Of a stretch of 64,000 bases of DNA, positions 42,691 to 51,971 are shown one piece after another. Within the stretch, counting starts at the first letter, position 1. Each line of letters begins with the position of its first letter. A program made the translations under genes and the position numbers. The stretch lies in NCBI GenBank assembly GCA_964531325.1, contig CAZHCW010000007.1:62001-126000 (forward strand), read 5' to 3'. The DNA comes from UTCHB3 sp964531325. GTDB taxonomy: Bacteria; Bacteroidota; Ignavibacteria; Ignavibacteriales; Ignavibacteriaceae. Under the pieces are notes generated by a model. It was not told where the DNA came from. It saw nothing but the letters and a program-made list of their open reading frames with translations, and made no database searches.

Positions 42691-43641
42691 ATGGCAAAGA
42701 CAATTTTGGATTTTGAAAAACCGATAATAGAGCTTGAAGAGCGTCTCGACGAGATGAAAAAAGCTTCTGATGGTTTACAAATTGATGGTGAGATAGCGAA
42801 GATTGAAGAGAAGGTGAAACACCTTAAAGAAAACATCTATCGCAGTTTAACCCGCTGGCAGAGAGTGCAGCTTGCCAGACATCCTGACAGACCTTACACT
42901 CTCGACTACATTTATAACATGACTGAAAATTTTGTTGAACTTCATGGCGACCGTGTTTTTGGCGATGATAAAGCGGTTGTTGGTGGTTTTGCAAAGATTG
43001 GTAATTTTAAAGTGATGGTAATCGGGCAACAAAAGGGGAGGGACACCAAAAGTAATGTTTACAGAAATTTTGGAATGCCCAGACCCGAAGGTTATCGAAA
43101 AGCACTTCGCTTGATGAAACTTGCGGAAAAATTTAATCTCCCGGTTATTACTCTGCTTGATACTCAGGGGGCATTTCCCGGTCTTGAAGCTGAAGAGAGG
43201 GGGCAGGCAGAGGCGATTGCACGAAATCTTCTTGAAATGGCGCGATTGAAAGTACCGATTATATGTGTTATAATTGGTGAAGGCGCTAGTGGAGGGGCTC
43301 TTGGTATGGGCGTGGGTGACAGGATCTTAATGCTTGAAAATGCCTGGTATTCTGTGATCAGTCCCGAATCCTGTTCAAGCATTCTATGGAGAAGTTGGGA
43401 ATATAAGGAACAGGCAGCAGAGGCTCTTAAGTTGACAGCTCAGGACCTGTTACCATTAAAAGTGATCGATAGAATCATTCCCGAACCAATGGGAGGTGCT
43501 CACAAGGATCATCAGGAGATGTCGAACACTTTAAAGTCGGTGCTGCTTGAAGAACTTGCCAATCTTGTTAAGATCAAACCTGACAGATTAGTAGAAAACC
43601 GGATTGAAAAGTTTGCATCAATAGGTGCATACCAGGATTAA
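42691..43641 (+). CDS. accA: Acetyl-CoA carboxylase carboxyltransferase, alpha subunit
   Basis: A 316-residue AccA; with AccD it moves the carboxyl group from biotin to acetyl-CoA, giving malonyl-CoA. Seen: FEKPIIELEERLDEMK coiled N-terminus, RHPDRPYTLDYIYNMTENFVELHGDR, GQQKGRDTKSNVYRNFGMPRPEGYRKALRLM, TLLDTQGAFPGLEAEERGQAEAIARNL and EGASGGALGMGVGDRILML. It starts 1 base after the fusion glycosyltransferase, so fatty acid synthesis is tied transcriptionally to the polysaccharide operon here. Confidence 0.97.
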   Translation: MAKTILDFEKPIIELEERLDEMKKASDGLQIDGEIAKIEEKVKHLKENIYRSLTRWQRVQLARHPDRPYTLDYIYNMTENFVELHGDRVFGDDKAVVGGFAKIGNFKVMVIGQQKGRDTKSNVYRNFGMPRPEGYRKALRLMKLAEKFNLPVITLLDTQGAFPGLEAEERGQAEAIARNLLEMARLKVPIICVIIGEGASGGALGMGVGDRILMLENAWYSVISPESCSSILWRSWEYKEQAAEALKLTAQDLLPLKVIDRIIPEPMGGAHKDHQEMSNTLKSVLLEELANLVKIKPDRLVENRIEKFASIGAYQD

Positions 43642-43644
43642 CAA

Positions 43645-44052
43645 GTGGTAAAAAATACTACAACGGTAAGGATTCGATATGCCGACACAGATCAGATGCG
43701 GTTCGTTTACAACGGTAAGTATCTTGAGTTTTTTGAAGTTGGCAGAACAGAACTGATAAGAGAACTTGGGATGTCTTACAAACAATTTGAAGAGTCCGGG
43801 TTTTTATTGCCGGTTTATGATGCTTATATTCGATATCATTCACCGGCGTTTTATGATGAGGTGCTCGAGATAGAGAGTATTCTTGCCACAAAGCCGATGG
43901 CAAAATTAAAAATTGAATATACTATCCGTGTTGGCGACAGGTTGATAGCGTCGGGATATACCCAGCATGCCTTCGTCAGTACAAAAACAGGAAGACCCGT
44001 AAGGGCACCTGAATTATTTAACAAACTGTTTGATGAACATTTTAAGGAATAA
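43645..44052 (+). CDS. Acyl-CoA thioesterase, YbgC/4-hydroxybenzoyl-CoA family
   Basis: A 135-residue hotdog-fold thioesterase. RIRYADTDQMRFVYNGKYLEFFEVGRTELIRELG contains the catalytic aspartate in the D-T-D-x-x-x-x-V-Y-N-x-x-Y pattern, followed by ARIRYHSPAFYDEVLEIES-like YIRYHSPAFYDE and VSTKTGRPVRAPE. The GTG start lies 3 bases after accA. Members hydrolyse short or aromatic acyl-CoAs, or in Tol-Pal loci act near the envelope; no tol genes are seen here. nadC follows at once. Confidence 0.88.
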   Translation: MVKNTTTVRIRYADTDQMRFVYNGKYLEFFEVGRTELIRELGMSYKQFEESGFLLPVYDAYIRYHSPAFYDEVLEIESILATKPMAKLKIEYTIRVGDRLIASGYTQHAFVSTKTGRPVRAPELFNKLFDEHFKE

Positions 44053-44055
44053 GAT

Positions 44056-44904
44056 CTGAAACAGATTGACAGAATTATTGAGTCGGCTTTAGAAGAAGAC
44101 ATCAAAAGTGGAGACATCACCACTGAAGCCATTATTGGTGATAACCGACCCGCTACAGGCATATTCCGCGCAAAAGCTGACGGAATTTTGTCGGGTGTTG
44201 CAGTTGCACAGCAGGTTTTTGAACTTGTGGATGAAGAGATTGTCTTCAATCTTTTTTATGAAGAAGGTTCGTCGATCAAAAAAGGGGATATAATAGCTGA
44301 GGTGGAGGGAAAAGCCTCTTCAATTCTTGTTGCAGAAAGAACAGCTTTAAATTTTCTTCAAAGGATGTCCGGAATTGCCACAACGGCATCTGAATATGCA
44401 AAAGCAGTAGCGGGCACTAACGCCAAGATACTTGATACGAGAAAAACGGCACCCGGGTTGCGGGTAACCGATAAATTAGCAGTAAAAACCGGAGGTTGTT
44501 TTAATCACAGAACCGGGCTTTACGACATGTATTTGATAAAAGACAACCATATTGAAGCCGCCGGTTCTATTTCGAAAGCAGTGAAATTGGTAAAGGAACA
44601 TCAACAAGAGAACGAGACTTCTTACAAAATTGAAGTGGAAGTGAAAAATATTGATGAACTGTATGAAGCGCTTGAGAGTAGTGTTGATGTAATAATGCTC
44701 GACAATTTTGAAGTGGATGAAATGAAAAAAGCTGTTGAGATAACGAACAACAATTGTTTACTTGAAGCTTCCGGTGGAATTACCATAGAGAATGTGAGGG
44801 AAGTGGCTGAAACAGGGGTTGACTACATTTCCATTGGAGCCCTTACTCATACGGTTACTGCATTGGATATTTCGCTCGATCTGAAGTTAAAAACCCAAGA
44901 ATGA
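44056..44904 (+). CDS. nadC: Nicotinate-nucleotide pyrophosphorylase (carboxylating), CTG start
   Basis: Converts quinolinate and PRPP to nicotinate mononucleotide in NAD synthesis. The family N-terminus is plain in the sequence from 44059 (KQIDRIIESALEEDIKSGDITTEAII), but no ATG, GTG or TTG precedes it in frame after the stop at 44052; the only plausible start is CTG 44056, with AGGA 7 bases upstream. From there it has 282 residues, a normal length. A TTG at 44188 would delete 44 conserved residues. Seen: ILVAERTALNFLQRMSGIAT, LDTRKTAPGLR, KDNHIEAAG, IMLDNFEVDEMKKAV and EASGGITIENV. It ends in an ATGA overlap with the flippase. Confidence 0.9.
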   Translation: MKQIDRIIESALEEDIKSGDITTEAIIGDNRPATGIFRAKADGILSGVAVAQQVFELVDEEIVFNLFYEEGSSIKKGDIIAEVEGKASSILVAERTALNFLQRMSGIATTASEYAKAVAGTNAKILDTRKTAPGLRVTDKLAVKTGGCFNHRTGLYDMYLIKDNHIEAAGSISKAVKLVKEHQQENETSYKIEVEVKNIDELYEALESSVDVIMLDNFEVDEMKKAVEITNNNCLLEASGGITIENVREVAETGVDYISIGALTHTVTALDISLDLKLKTQE

Positions 44905-46391
44905 TCGACAAACTCAAACAACTTTCCAAGGAGACGGTTGTTTACGGTATCTCAACCGTTGTAGGCCGTTTCCTCAACTTTGTATTGGTCCCCTTTTACA
45001 GCAATATATTTAATCCTGCCGATATGGGGGTGATGGCGAATCTCTATGCCTACATGGCTATATTCAATATTGTTTTTATTTATGGGATGGATTCAGCCTA
45101 TCTAAAAATGGGTTCTTTAAAAGAGAGCAAGGGTTCCACGAGGGTATTCACCACATCGTATATGACAATCCTTCTTTCAACTGCACTCTTTTCGATTTTG
45201 CTTTTTGTTAGCAAACCATGGTTGGGAATATCAGTTAGTGCAGATCCTGCAGTAGTTGCAAAATATGAACACCTGATTTCATACTCTATAAATATACTCG
45301 CTTTGGATGCTCTTACAGTTCTTCCCTTCATTTACCTTAGGCTTCAGAACAAGGCAATGACCTTTTCGAAGATAAGGGTCATCAATATTTTGATCAACAT
45401 CGGGATGAACTTTGTTTTGGTGCTTGGTTTTAAGATGGGGGTTGAGGCAGTATTTATTTCAAATCTGATAGCCTCGGGATATTCTTTTTTGGCTTTGATG
45501 CCATATGTTTATGGAAACCTCTCCACCGATTATGATTTTTCGCTTTTAAAAAGAATATTAAAGTTTGGGCTCCCGTTTCTTCCGGCGGGGATGGCAGCGA
45601 TGTTAATGCAAGTGATTGACAAACCGATAGTGGAGAGATTAACAAATCTTGATACTCTTGGGATCTATAACGCCAACTACAAACTTGGGATATTCATGAT
45701 GCTTTTTGTGAGCATGTTCCAATTTGCATGGCAACCCTTTTTCCTGAAACACGCATCGGATGATAATGCCAGGCAACTGTTTGCCAGGGTATTTACATAT
45801 TTTACGATTGCGGGTAGTATAATTGTTGTGTTTTTATCCCTCTTCATTGAGGATATAACCGCAATAGGATTTGGAGGGGTTCATTTCCTGGGAGAGGCTT
45901 ACTGGGGTGGGAGGAATATCATTCCGGTGATTCTGTTGGGGTATCTGTTTTACGGCTTTTATGTAAATTTTAACGCCTCATTTTATATCAAAGAGAAAAG
46001 TATTCCAATTCCTCTGCTTCTCGGTGCCGGGGCTTTAGTAAATGTTGGATTAAATTTTCTTCTGATACCTTTGATGGGTATCATGGGGGCAGCTCTTTCC
46101 ACGCTTGGCAGTTATGTGGTAATTTCGGGATTTTTCTTCTGGTACGGGCGAAAGTTATTTGAAATAGATTATGAGTTCAGAAAAATATTTTCAATTTTGG
46201 GCTTGATTACAGTAGTATTTATAATTTATTATTCATTTATCTCGGGGCAGGATGTTTCATTTTTTATCAAATTTCTTATTTCTCTGGGATTTGTTTTGTC
46301 AATTATTCTTACGGGAGTATTAAGTTTAAGAGAAATAAAAGTAATGCAAGATATGATTACCGGATTTACCGGAAGGTTCAGGAGAAAATAG
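44901..46391 (+). CDS. Polysaccharide flippase (MOP superfamily)
   Basis: A 496-residue membrane protein with about 14 hydrophobic segments. The N-terminus ETVVYGISTVVGRFLNFVLVPFYSNIF and the central KFGLPFLPAGMAAMLMQVIDKPIVERL are typical Wzx/RfbX-like features. It is only distantly related to the flippase at 928 and probably serves the second polysaccharide locus or a lipid-linked oligosaccharide. It overlaps nadC by 4 bases (ATGA) and is directly followed by dut, whose ribosome site AGGAG lies in its last codons. Confidence 0.87.
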   Translation: MIDKLKQLSKETVVYGISTVVGRFLNFVLVPFYSNIFNPADMGVMANLYAYMAIFNIVFIYGMDSAYLKMGSLKESKGSTRVFTTSYMTILLSTALFSILLFVSKPWLGISVSADPAVVAKYEHLISYSINILALDALTVLPFIYLRLQNKAMTFSKIRVINILINIGMNFVLVLGFKMGVEAVFISNLIASGYSFLALMPYVYGNLSTDYDFSLLKRILKFGLPFLPAGMAAMLMQVIDKPIVERLTNLDTLGIYNANYKLGIFMMLFVSMFQFAWQPFFLKHASDDNARQLFARVFTYFTIAGSIIVVFLSLFIEDITAIGFGGVHFLGEAYWGGRNIIPVILLGYLFYGFYVNFNASFYIKEKSIPIPLLLGAGALVNVGLNFLLIPLMGIMGAALSTLGSYVVISGFFFWYGRKLFEIDYEFRKIFSILGLITVVFIIYYSFISGQDVSFFIKFLISLGFVLSIILTGVLSLREIKVMQDMITGFTGRFRRK

Positions 46392-46850
46392 TTGGAAAAT
46401 AGTTGTTTGTTAAAATTTAAAAGAATTGATGAAACGATGTCAGATATTCCATTGCCGTCATATCAGACCGATGGTGCTGCGGGGATGGATATTAGAGCTG
46501 CGTTGAGTGGAGATTTTATTCTGCCTAAGGGAGGGTTTGGTACTGTTCCGACAAACCTTCAAGTAGAGATTCCAACGGGATTTGAGATTCAGGTTCGACC
46601 GCGAAGTGGACTGGCTTTTAAAAACGGAATCGGGATATTAAATGCCCCGGGAACAATAGATGAAGATTACAGAGGCGAAATTAAGGTAATCCTCTTCAAC
46701 TTTGGTAATGAAGATTTTGTGATCAAAAGAGGTGACCGGATTGCTCAGTTAATCCTTGGTAAGGTTTACAGAGCCAAAATTGAAGAGTCAGATTCCCTCT
46801 CAGACACCACCAGAGGAACCGGTGGTTTCGGTTCAACAGGAAAGGTTTAG
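46392..46850 (+). CDS. dut: Deoxyuridine 5'-triphosphate nucleotidohydrolase
   Basis: A 152-residue trimeric dUTPase that prevents uracil incorporation into DNA. All five motifs are present: AAGMDIRA, RPRSGLAFKNG, GTIDEDYRGEI, RGDRIAQLIL and RGTGGFGSTG. The start is a TTG immediately after the flippase stop, with AGGAG 8 bases upstream; there is no ATG before motif 1. It stands next to dnaE, which is a sensible replication pairing. Confidence 0.96.
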   Translation: MENSCLLKFKRIDETMSDIPLPSYQTDGAAGMDIRAALSGDFILPKGGFGTVPTNLQVEIPTGFEIQVRPRSGLAFKNGIGILNAPGTIDEDYRGEIKVILFNFGNEDFVIKRGDRIAQLILGKVYRAKIEESDSLSDTTRGTGGFGSTGKV

Positions 46851-46853
46851 AAG

Positions 46854-49800
46854 TTGGGTAAATTTGTACATTTGCACAATCACACACATTATAGTTTGCA
46901 GGATGCAGCCTGCACGGTAAAAACATTGGTGAAAGCTGCTGTTGACCAGAATATGCACGCCGTGGCACTCACTGATCATGGGGTTCTTTATGGTATTCCC
47001 GAGTTTTATAAAACTGCCAAAGGTGCCGGGTTAAAACCGATCCTTGGGATGGAAGCATACATCACAATTGAAAACAAAAGCCGGTTCGATAAAGTCGCAG
47101 AGATTGATCCTCTGACGAATAACCGTAAAAAAGTTTATCACCATCTTATCCTTCTTGCCAAAGACAACAAAGGTTTCAAAAATCTGATAAAACTTTCTTC
47201 AAAGGGATTTCTTGAGGGATATTATTATAAACCCCGAATTGATTTGGAGTTGTTGCGGGAGTATTCGGAAGGTTTAATTTGTACATCGGCATGTATTGGT
47301 GGAGTGGTATCTGTGTATCTCAGGCAAAGGAATTATGCAAAAGCAAAAGAAGTGGCGATGCAGTATCACGAGATTTTTGGAGAGGATTTTTATCTTGAAA
47401 TTCAGGACCATAAAATGGCAGATGACAGGTTTATACTTGAGGGAATGCCAAAACTGTCAAAAGAGCTCGGTATCAAATTAGTTGCCACAAACGATTGTCA
47501 CTACATCAAACAAGAAGACGCCATTGCCCATAATGTATTGTTAAAACTCTCAGAAAAAGGGGGAGATGGTGACTATAAAAATTTAAGATATGGCACCGAT
47601 CAAATCTATTTTAAATCGCAAGAGGAGATGATTGAGTTATTTAAAGATCATCCCGATTCAATAGCAAATACAATTGAAATTGCAGATAAATGTAATGTTT
47701 CGCTCGACAGTAAGGAATACTTTTTTCCTAAATTCCCCATACCTGAAGAATCACCCGACCAAACATTAGATGGTTATTTTGAATATTTATCGAGACAAAA
47801 ATTTGATGAGATATTCCCGGGTGAAAAAACAGTTGAACTAAGGGAGCGATTTGAATACGAACTTAAGACGATTAAATCGATGGGTTTTGCGGGATATTTT
47901 CTTATAGTTCAGGATTTTATTAGTGCAGCAAAACAGATGGGGGTTGCTGTCGGGCCGGGAAGAGGTTCAGCGGCAGGGTCTCTGATTGCGTTTGTACTTG
48001 GGATTACCAAAATAAACCCACTCGACTACGATCTTCTGTTTGAACGATTTCTAAATCCCGCCAGAAAGTCGATGCCCGATATTGATGTTGATTTTGCCGA
48101 CGAAAAAAGAGGTGCGGTAATCGATTATGTGAAGCGGAAATACGGGTCGGAATCTGTTTCGCAGATTATCACATTTTCAACGCTTGCTTCAAAAGCTGCG
48201 ATCAAGGATGTGGGCAGGGTTGTTGGGGTTCCTCTGCAGGAAGTAAACAAGATCACCAAGTTCATCCCGTCGATTTTTGGGAAAGTTTACAGTATTGAAA
48301 AAGCACTTGAAGAAGTGCCTGAATTGCGTGAGTATCAGAAGCCTTCAGACCCAAGGGTTGCTGAGATGTTCAAATATGCAAAAACTCTTGAGGGGATGAA
48401 CCGTAATTCGTCGAAACATGCTGCCGGAGTTGTAATTGCACCGGGGGATGTGAGTAATTATGTCCCTCTTGCCGTGGTTGACACCTCGACAATGGAGGTT
48501 GTTTCACAGTATAATATGAAAGAGCTTGAGGCGGCAGGTCTTTTAAAAATGGACTTCCTTGGATTGAGGACCCTTTCAATTATTGAAGACACATTGGCGA
48601 TGGTTAAAACCACGAGGCCCAAAGAAGAGTGGGTGGAAGATATTGACGCCATTCCCTTTGACGATCCATTAACTTATGACATATTCTCAGATGGTAACAC
48701 AACGGGGATATTTCAGTTTGAGTCGGTGCCTATGCGTAAGCACCTGAAACGGTTGAAGCCACATTCTGTAAAAGATCTTGCAGCGATGAATGCTCTTTAC
48801 CGTCCGGGTCCGATGGAATTCATCGATGACTTTATCGACCGAAAATATGGACGCCAGCAGGTAACATATCTGCATCCCAAACTTGAGCCGATATTAAATG
48901 AGACATACGGAATCATTGTTTATCAGGAGCAGGTAATCCGGATAGCCAATCAGTTGGCGGGTTTATCACTTGCTGATGCTGATTTGTTGCGTAGAGCGAT
49001 GGGGAAAAAGGATGTTGAGGGGATGAAAAAGCAACGCGAGATATTTGTGAAAGCAGCGATGGATCACGATATCCCGGAGAAGACCGGTGGGGAAATTTTT
49101 GATCTTATCGACAAATTCGCCAACTATGGTTTTAATAAAAGCCATGCGGTTGCCTACTCATACCTTGCATATCAGACTGCATATTTAAAAGCTCATTTCA
49201 CTGAAGAGTTTCTTGCTGCAAACATGACGCATGAGTTTGGCAGGCAGGAAAAAGTAACTCTATTCCTTGAAAATTGCAGAAAGCTCGGTATTGAAGTATT
49301 ATCACCTGATGTTAACATGCCGGGTAAATTTTTTACTGTGAAAGCCAAAAAGATCAGATTTGGTCTGACTGCGATAAAAAATGTGGGTGAAACGGCAGTT
49401 GACAGTATTATTGAAGCGAGAAAAAAACTCGGAAGAGATTTTAAGAGTGTTTTTGAATTTGCTTCTCTTGTGGATTTGCGTCTGGTGAATAAACGGGCGA
49501 TGGAGGGGCTTGTGATGGCGGGGGCGTTCGATTCGATCAACTCGAACCGGAGAGCGATTTTTGAGACGATTCCTGATATAATTTCATTTGGACAAAATGT
49601 AAGAGAATTGAATGATGACGACTCTGCAAGTCTGTTTGGTGCAGAAGTACTTCAGGAGACTATAATTGAGCCGCCACTTCCAAACATTGATGATTGGGAT
49701 GATGATGAAAGATTCAGGAATGAATTGATAGTCACAGGATTTTATATTTCCAATCACCCAATGGAGGCATATGAGCTTGAGGAGAGAGCATTTTCGTTTA

Positions 49801-50342
49801 CCTCCTCTGTAGATAATTATGAGACCATCGACAATAAATTAGTTGGTGTTTGTGGAGTAATTAATGAGCTGGAAACAAAGATTGGTGGAAATGGTCATGT
49901 GTTTGCGACATTCACAGTAAATGGATTTAACGGAATGTTTGAATGTACGATGTGGGCAAAAGCTTATGAGCGGCACATGAACATGATTGTTGACGGGGCA
50001 GTGTTGTATTTGACAGGGAAAGCCGAACTTAATGGTGATTCTGTAAAGATACTTGTTGAATCTGCCATGCCGATTGATCAAATCGCCGAAAAATTTACTA
50101 AAAGGATCAAAATAACACTTGATCCCCAAAAAATGACACTCGATGATCTGGTAAAAATTTATGAACTTTCTGATAAAAATCCGGGGAATGTGGAGATATT
50201 TTTTGAATATTTGCAGAATACGGAAGCGGGGATTAAACCCAGGATATTCAGAAGCACAATGATTAAAATGAAAATAAACAGAGAGTTATTGGGCAAAATC
50301 GGTGAAATTGTGGGTGTTGATAATATTGTGATCGACAGATAA
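46854..50342 (+). CDS. dnaE: DNA polymerase III alpha subunit
   Basis: The 1162-residue replicative polymerase. The PHP domain is N-terminal (VHLHNHTHYSLQDAACTVK, ALTDHGVLYG, TNDCHY). Catalytic aspartates are in PDIDVDF near 408-414 and KMDFLGL near 567. GPGRGSAAGSL, SSKHAAGVVIAP and NKSHAVAYSYLAYQTAYLKAH are also conserved. The C-terminal OB domain (LVGVCGVINELETKIGGNGHVFATFTV) follows at about residue 1000. It is DnaE1-like; no separate 3'-5' exonuclease domain of PolC is present. TTG start with AGGAAAGG upstream, 3 bases after dut. It ends the long plus-strand run. Confidence 0.97.
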   Translation: MGKFVHLHNHTHYSLQDAACTVKTLVKAAVDQNMHAVALTDHGVLYGIPEFYKTAKGAGLKPILGMEAYITIENKSRFDKVAEIDPLTNNRKKVYHHLILLAKDNKGFKNLIKLSSKGFLEGYYYKPRIDLELLREYSEGLICTSACIGGVVSVYLRQRNYAKAKEVAMQYHEIFGEDFYLEIQDHKMADDRFILEGMPKLSKELGIKLVATNDCHYIKQEDAIAHNVLLKLSEKGGDGDYKNLRYGTDQIYFKSQEEMIELFKDHPDSIANTIEIADKCNVSLDSKEYFFPKFPIPEESPDQTLDGYFEYLSRQKFDEIFPGEKTVELRERFEYELKTIKSMGFAGYFLIVQDFISAAKQMGVAVGPGRGSAAGSLIAFVLGITKINPLDYDLLFERFLNPARKSMPDIDVDFADEKRGAVIDYVKRKYGSESVSQIITFSTLASKAAIKDVGRVVGVPLQEVNKITKFIPSIFGKVYSIEKALEEVPELREYQKPSDPRVAEMFKYAKTLEGMNRNSSKHAAGVVIAPGDVSNYVPLAVVDTSTMEVVSQYNMKELEAAGLLKMDFLGLRTLSIIEDTLAMVKTTRPKEEWVEDIDAIPFDDPLTYDIFSDGNTTGIFQFESVPMRKHLKRLKPHSVKDLAAMNALYRPGPMEFIDDFIDRKYGRQQVTYLHPKLEPILNETYGIIVYQEQVIRIANQLAGLSLADADLLRRAMGKKDVEGMKKQREIFVKAAMDHDIPEKTGGEIFDLIDKFANYGFNKSHAVAYSYLAYQTAYLKAHFTEEFLAANMTHEFGRQEKVTLFLENCRKLGIEVLSPDVNMPGKFFTVKAKKIRFGLTAIKNVGETAVDSIIEARKKLGRDFKSVFEFASLVDLRLVNKRAMEGLVMAGAFDSINSNRRAIFETIPDIISFGQNVRELNDDDSASLFGAEVLQETIIEPPLPNIDDWDDDERFRNELIVTGFYISNHPMEAYELEERAFSFTSSVDNYETIDNKLVGVCGVINELETKIGGNGHVFATFTVNGFNGMFECTMWAKAYERHMNMIVDGAVLYLTGKAELNGDSVKILVESAMPIDQIAEKFTKRIKITLDPQKMTLDDLVKIYELSDKNPGNVEIFFEYLQNTEAGIKPRIFRSTMIKMKINRELLGKIGEIVGVDNIVIDR

Positions 50343-50441
50343 TGTGATATATGGACATCCATTAATAGCTTTAAGATATAAAACAAATTTTGTATTATTG
50401 CAACTCTACTTTTAACAAAATCTACAATAAAGGTTACATCT

Positions 50442-51266
50442 ATGAGTAATGGTTCCAAAGCAAAGTATTATGCGCTGATACTTGGAGCTTCATCAGGATT
50501 TGGTGCAGCTACAGCGATTAGACTTGCTGAAGACGGATATAATATAATCGGAGTTCATCTTGACAGGGCGGTCAATATGCCTCTGGTTAACGAAATAATT
50601 GAGAAAATTCAGAGCTTTGGTGTAGAAGCCAAATTCTTTAATATGAACGCTGCAGACGAAAAAAAACGGAAAGAGATCATAGATAGTCTGCTTGGTGAAG
50701 AATCTCAACCAAAAATTAAAGTTGTTATGCATTCCCTTGCATTTGGAACACTGCTTCCATTTATTCCAATCGATGATGATAAATGCATGAGTAAAGCCCA
50801 GATGGAGATGACTCTTGATGTAATGGCTCATTCAATAGTCTATTGGGTTCAGGATTTATTTCGATCGGGATTATTGGCAAAGGGAGGCAGAATTTTTGGA
50901 ATGACAAGTTCCGGAGGTCATTCAATAATTCCATCTTATGGAGCCGTTTCAGCCGCGAAGGCTGCTTTGGAATCACACATTCGTCAACTTGCAAGTGAAC
51001 TTGGGAAATTTGGGATAACAGCCAATGCCATCATGGCAGGCGTGACGGATACACCCGCATTGCGCAAGATACCGGGAAGTGTTCCTATGCTCGAAGTAGC
51101 AAGAAGGAAAAACCCTGGATTCAGACTCACAGTTCCGGATGATGTTGCAAAAGTAATTGCACTTCTTTGTAAAGAAGAAGCCGGATGGGTGAGTGGTGGT
51201 GTAATAAATGTGGATGGTGGAGAAGATATTGCAAGTTATGTAGGACAAAACAGCGAAACTATTTAA
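50442..51266 (+). CDS. SDR-family enoyl-ACP reductase, FabL-like
   Basis: A 274-residue short-chain dehydrogenase. The nucleotide loop is GASSGFGAATA at 15-25. The catalytic pair is Tyr166-x6-Lys173 (SYGAVSAAKAALE), which marks enoyl-ACP reductases of the FabI/FabL group, in contrast to the Y-x3-K of ketoreductases. The GASSG loop and NAIMAGVTDTPALRKIPG section look more like Bacillus FabL than FabI. It would reduce trans-2-enoyl-ACP in fatty acid elongation. The ATG is preceded by AAAGG. trxA follows after 15 bases. Acyl substrate and NADH or NADPH preference are inferred only. Confidence 0.82.
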   Translation: MSNGSKAKYYALILGASSGFGAATAIRLAEDGYNIIGVHLDRAVNMPLVNEIIEKIQSFGVEAKFFNMNAADEKKRKEIIDSLLGEESQPKIKVVMHSLAFGTLLPFIPIDDDKCMSKAQMEMTLDVMAHSIVYWVQDLFRSGLLAKGGRIFGMTSSGGHSIIPSYGAVSAAKAALESHIRQLASELGKFGITANAIMAGVTDTPALRKIPGSVPMLEVARRKNPGFRLTVPDDVAKVIALLCKEEAGWVSGGVINVDGGEDIASYVGQNSETI

Positions 51267-51281
51267 ACCAAAAGGAATAAA

Positions 51282-51602
51282 ATGAAACCTGTAACTATAA
51301 CAGATCAAAATTTTACAGAAGAAGTAACTAATTCAAATTTACCCGTGCTGATCGATTTTTGGGCAGTATGGTGTGGCCCCTGTCGTGCGATTGCTCCCAT
51401 TGTTGAGCAGCTTGCAGGCGAATATGATGGAAAACTAAAAGTTGGAAAACTTGATGTTGATGAAAATCCTGAGACAGCAGTGAAATTTGGAGTAAGAAGT
51501 ATTCCAACATTGCTCCTTTTCAAAAACGGTCAGGTAGTTGATACAATTATCGGTGCAGTTCAGAAACAAGTGATAGTACAAAAAATAACCCCGTACATCT
51601 AA
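51282..51602 (+). CDS. trxA: Thioredoxin
   Basis: A 106-residue classical thioredoxin with the active-site WCGPC (cysteines 31 and 34), preceded by PVLIDFWAVW and followed by RAIAPIVEQLA. The cis-proline loop SIPTLLLFKNG is conserved. It has no signal peptide, so it is cytoplasmic. It is cotranscribed with the FabL-like gene 15 bases upstream; an AAAGGAAT ribosome site precedes the ATG. Confidence 0.97.
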   Translation: MKPVTITDQNFTEEVTNSNLPVLIDFWAVWCGPCRAIAPIVEQLAGEYDGKLKVGKLDVDENPETAVKFGVRSIPTLLLFKNGQVVDTIIGAVQKQVIVQKITPYI

Positions 51603-51971
51603 TTACCTTTCAATAACAGTAAAATATTCGTATTTCGCAGTTGAACAAGGCAAAAAACAAAAAAATGTTAAATTTTTGTTAAATTTTTGAATTTTGTTGT
51701 TGTTTGAAAAAGAATTATTAAATAATTTCCATGTCTCTAAAATTAGTTTTTTGCTGATTTAGAATGGAACCAACAAGGATAAATACACAGGTTATTGAAA
51801 AATGACCATAATTGGTGGAAAACAGTGATGATTTGTGCAAAAAAAAAGTGCTTTTCATCAAATTTTCTTGACATTGTGGTAAAAAGTGAGTAATATAGAG
51901 TTAATATTTTATGTTTTTCGCTAAATTTTCTAAATAACAATCCAAAACCAATCAATAAATAGGAGTATCCT
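51603..51971. other. Upstream region of the T9SS cargo gene
   Basis: A 369-base A+T-rich gap between trxA and the secreted-protein gene. No further gene or RNA is visible. It contains the promoter at 51868-51896 and a leader of about 70 bases ending in the ribosome site AGGAG before the ATG at 51972. Confidence 0.6.
51868..51896 (+). promoter_or_regulatory. Near-consensus sigma-70-type promoter
   Basis: TTGACA, a 17-base spacer and TAATAT: a perfect -35 hexamer and a five-of-six -10. Unlike the elements at 6144 and 27116 it lacks the TTTG part of the Bacteroidetes -7 box. It should drive strong transcription of the T9SS cargo gene at 51972. Confidence 0.65.
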
